Positions 54,118 to 55,216 of a stretch of DNA of 55,216 nt are shown here, piece after piece. The number at the start of each line of letters is the position of its first letter. Positions within the stretch are counted from its first letter, which is position 1. The notes beneath the pieces are model-generated. The model did not search any database, was not told the DNA's origin, and worked only from the letters and a program-made list of their open reading frames with translations. This DNA comes from a virus. The DNA is taken from the IMG/VR virus record IMGVR_UViG_3300047274_000273, positions 1 through 55,216 of that record. One strand, given 5' to 3'. The translations under genes were made by a program, and so were the position numbers.

Positions 54118-54927
54118 ATGAGCAAATTTAAAAGATTAGTGGCCTACGGCTGTAGTTTCACCCAAGGTGGCGAACTCGTAGACGAAGATTGGTTTCCCGG
54201 AGCTGAAGAATTTAAAAAATCAAAAGGTATGTCTAAGTTCAACGATTTAACAAAAACGAAATTAGGCAATGAGGGAAAATTATGGGAATACCTCAATGAT
54301 TCAAAAAAGTTTTCCTGGGCGAATATTCTAGCAGAAAAAATGAATCTAGAATGTTCAAATCTGGCCGTGCCCGGAAATAGTATGTTAAGGTTAGTCTATC
54401 AGATAGAAAAAGATCTTTCCGAGAGCAATATAACTTCAGAAGATTTAATCGTAATCGGATTAACCACTCCTAATCGTTTATGTTGGTTGAGAGAAATAAA
54501 TTCTTCTATAAACCCGGCGAACATGCATCTTGCATGGCCAGATTCATTTCCTAAAGAATTGAAATCAGGCCATGAATATTTCGTTACTTGGTTTAACCTA
54601 GAAACTTCAAAATTCTTTCAAACAATCTTATTATCTCACCTGTTACGTCTTGCCAATACTACTCTATCGGGTAGGCTTTATTTTGTGGAATGTTATCCAT
54701 TTGAAGGTTTCCGAGGTATGCAAGATAATCATTGCGAAGAATATAACAGAGTCATCCAACGGATTTTTTCAGAATTCAAATCTTCAGGATTGATACTTTC
54801 TACATACAACCTGTTTGAAAAAACATCATTGAGCGACATACATGCAGGAGGTCATCCAATGCGACATATACACGATCGGTGGGCCAAACACATTTATGAA
54901 AATTGTCAAAAACTAGGTTTGACTTAG
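54118..54927 (+). CDS. SGNH-hydrolase-like protein
   Basis: A 269-residue protein with LVAYGCSFTQGGE at 7-19, where Ser14 stands in the SGNH block I position (GxSxT variant), NLAVPGNSM near 81 as the block III Asn-Gly region, and a C-terminal HAGGHPMRHIHDRWA giving His. Related by layout to 19710. Possibly a glycan deacylase; could be structural. Confidence 0.62.
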   Translation: MSKFKRLVAYGCSFTQGGELVDEDWFPGAEEFKKSKGMSKFNDLTKTKLGNEGKLWEYLNDSKKFSWANILAEKMNLECSNLAVPGNSMLRLVYQIEKDLSESNITSEDLIVIGLTTPNRLCWLREINSSINPANMHLAWPDSFPKELKSGHEYFVTWFNLETSKFFQTILLSHLLRLANTTLSGRLYFVECYPFEGFRGMQDNHCEEYNRVIQRIFSEFKSSGLILSTYNLFEKTSLSDIHAGGHPMRHIHDRWAKHIYENCQKLGLT

Positions 54928-54947
54928 AACAACAAATACTTTATAAT
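54919..54947 (+). promoter_or_regulatory. sigma70-type promoter for clpP
   Basis: TTGACT, 17 bp, TATAAT, starting in the end of the preceding gene; AAGGA lies 6 bases before ATG 54971. An overlapping ACAAATAC late-like sequence is present. Confidence 0.85.
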
Positions 54948-54970
54948 AAACAGATCTATAAGGAATAAAC

Positions 54971-55216
54971 ATGACACTAGTACCAATGGTAGTTGAATCA
55001 ACATCAAAGGGTGAACGTGCTTTTGATATCTATAGCAGACTTCTAAAAGAGCGGATCATCATGCTGAATGGCCCAGTCGAGGACAATATGGCAAATTTGA
55101 TTGTTGCCCAATTATTGTTTCTCGAAAGCGAAAACCCAGATAAGGATATCAATTTATTCATCAATAGCCCGGGCGGAGTAGTCACTGCGGGACTGGCGAT
55201 TTACGACACTATACAG
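54971..55216 (+). CDS. clpP: ClpP-like serine protease (3' partial)
   Basis: 82 residues before the window ends. [37 protein letters not shown] and [21 protein letters not shown] match the N-terminal half of ClpP almost residue for residue. The catalytic Ser and His would lie beyond the window. Phage ClpP could use host ClpX/ClpA or act in head processing. Confidence 0.93.
   Translation, partial: MTLVPMVVESTSKGERAFDIYSRLLKERIIMLNGPVEDNMANLIVAQLLFLESENPDKDINLFINSPGGVVTAGLAIYDTIQ

Overview
The window is about 55 kb of a tailed-phage genome, most like a T4-type myovirus of a marine bacterium. The evidence is a T4-style replication set (UvsW helicase, DnaG-type primase gp61, DnaB-type helicase gp41, ATP-dependent ligase gp30), genes packed with 1-30 base overlaps, dozens of very small genes, three tRNAs, and many host-derived accessory genes (methyltransferases, 2OG-Fe(II) oxygenases, cupins, a carbamoyltransferase, ClpP, a Bax-inhibitor-1 protein). 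A GcrA-like zinc protein suggests an alphaproteobacterial host. That is inference; nothing in the window names the host or phage.

Layout. 1-4725: surface-glycan genes (glycosyltransferases, sugar epimerase, methyltransferases). 4757-12602: one leaderless promoter followed by 13 plus-strand genes whose every junction overlaps; it holds UvsW, a kinase-nucleotidyltransferase fusion and a 192-residue miniature of the DNA polymerase III alpha core. 12996-18323: a virion-type protein, primase, a frameshifted carbamoyltransferase, the replicative helicase and a nucleotidyltransferase. 18320-26335: mixed strands, becoming GC-richer, with BI-1, SGNH hydrolase, two 2OG oxygenases, sulfotransferase-like, cupin and ferritin-like proteins. 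26298-42724: a minus-strand early region of roughly 40 small genes served by 23 near-consensus promoters, including an adjacent MoxR ATPase / VWA-metalloprotein pair, SWIM, HTH, GcrA-like and GIY-YIG proteins. 41972-42418: two DnaA boxes, a terminator and tRNA-Leu, tRNA-Arg and a CAT-anticodon tRNA. 42788-46938: very small membrane proteins, a lipoprotein, a YqgE/AlgH protein and a radical-SAM-like protein lacking its cluster cysteines. 46901-54024: DNA ligase operon, a DksA-type zinc finger, FkbM methyltransferase, GIY-YIG-like proteins, a ParB-like protein and an HNH nuclease. 54118-55216: SGNH-like protein and the start of ClpP.

Regulation is the most distinctive part. I find 31 sigma70-type promoters, every one with a spacer of exactly 17 bp and many sharing GGTTGACA. 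Most early minus-strand leaders use the Shine-Dalgarno GGAGCGAA. Seven promoters instead put an ATG exactly 6 bases after the -10, so their mRNAs should be leaderless. A second motif resembling T4 late promoters (TAAATA/TAAGTA/TATATA) also often lies 4-6 bases before ATG. Two genes carry, between stop codon and terminator, sequences complementary to GGAGCGAA, and those two genes do not use GGAGCG themselves. This points to a possible phage-encoded 3'UTR regulator of early translation.
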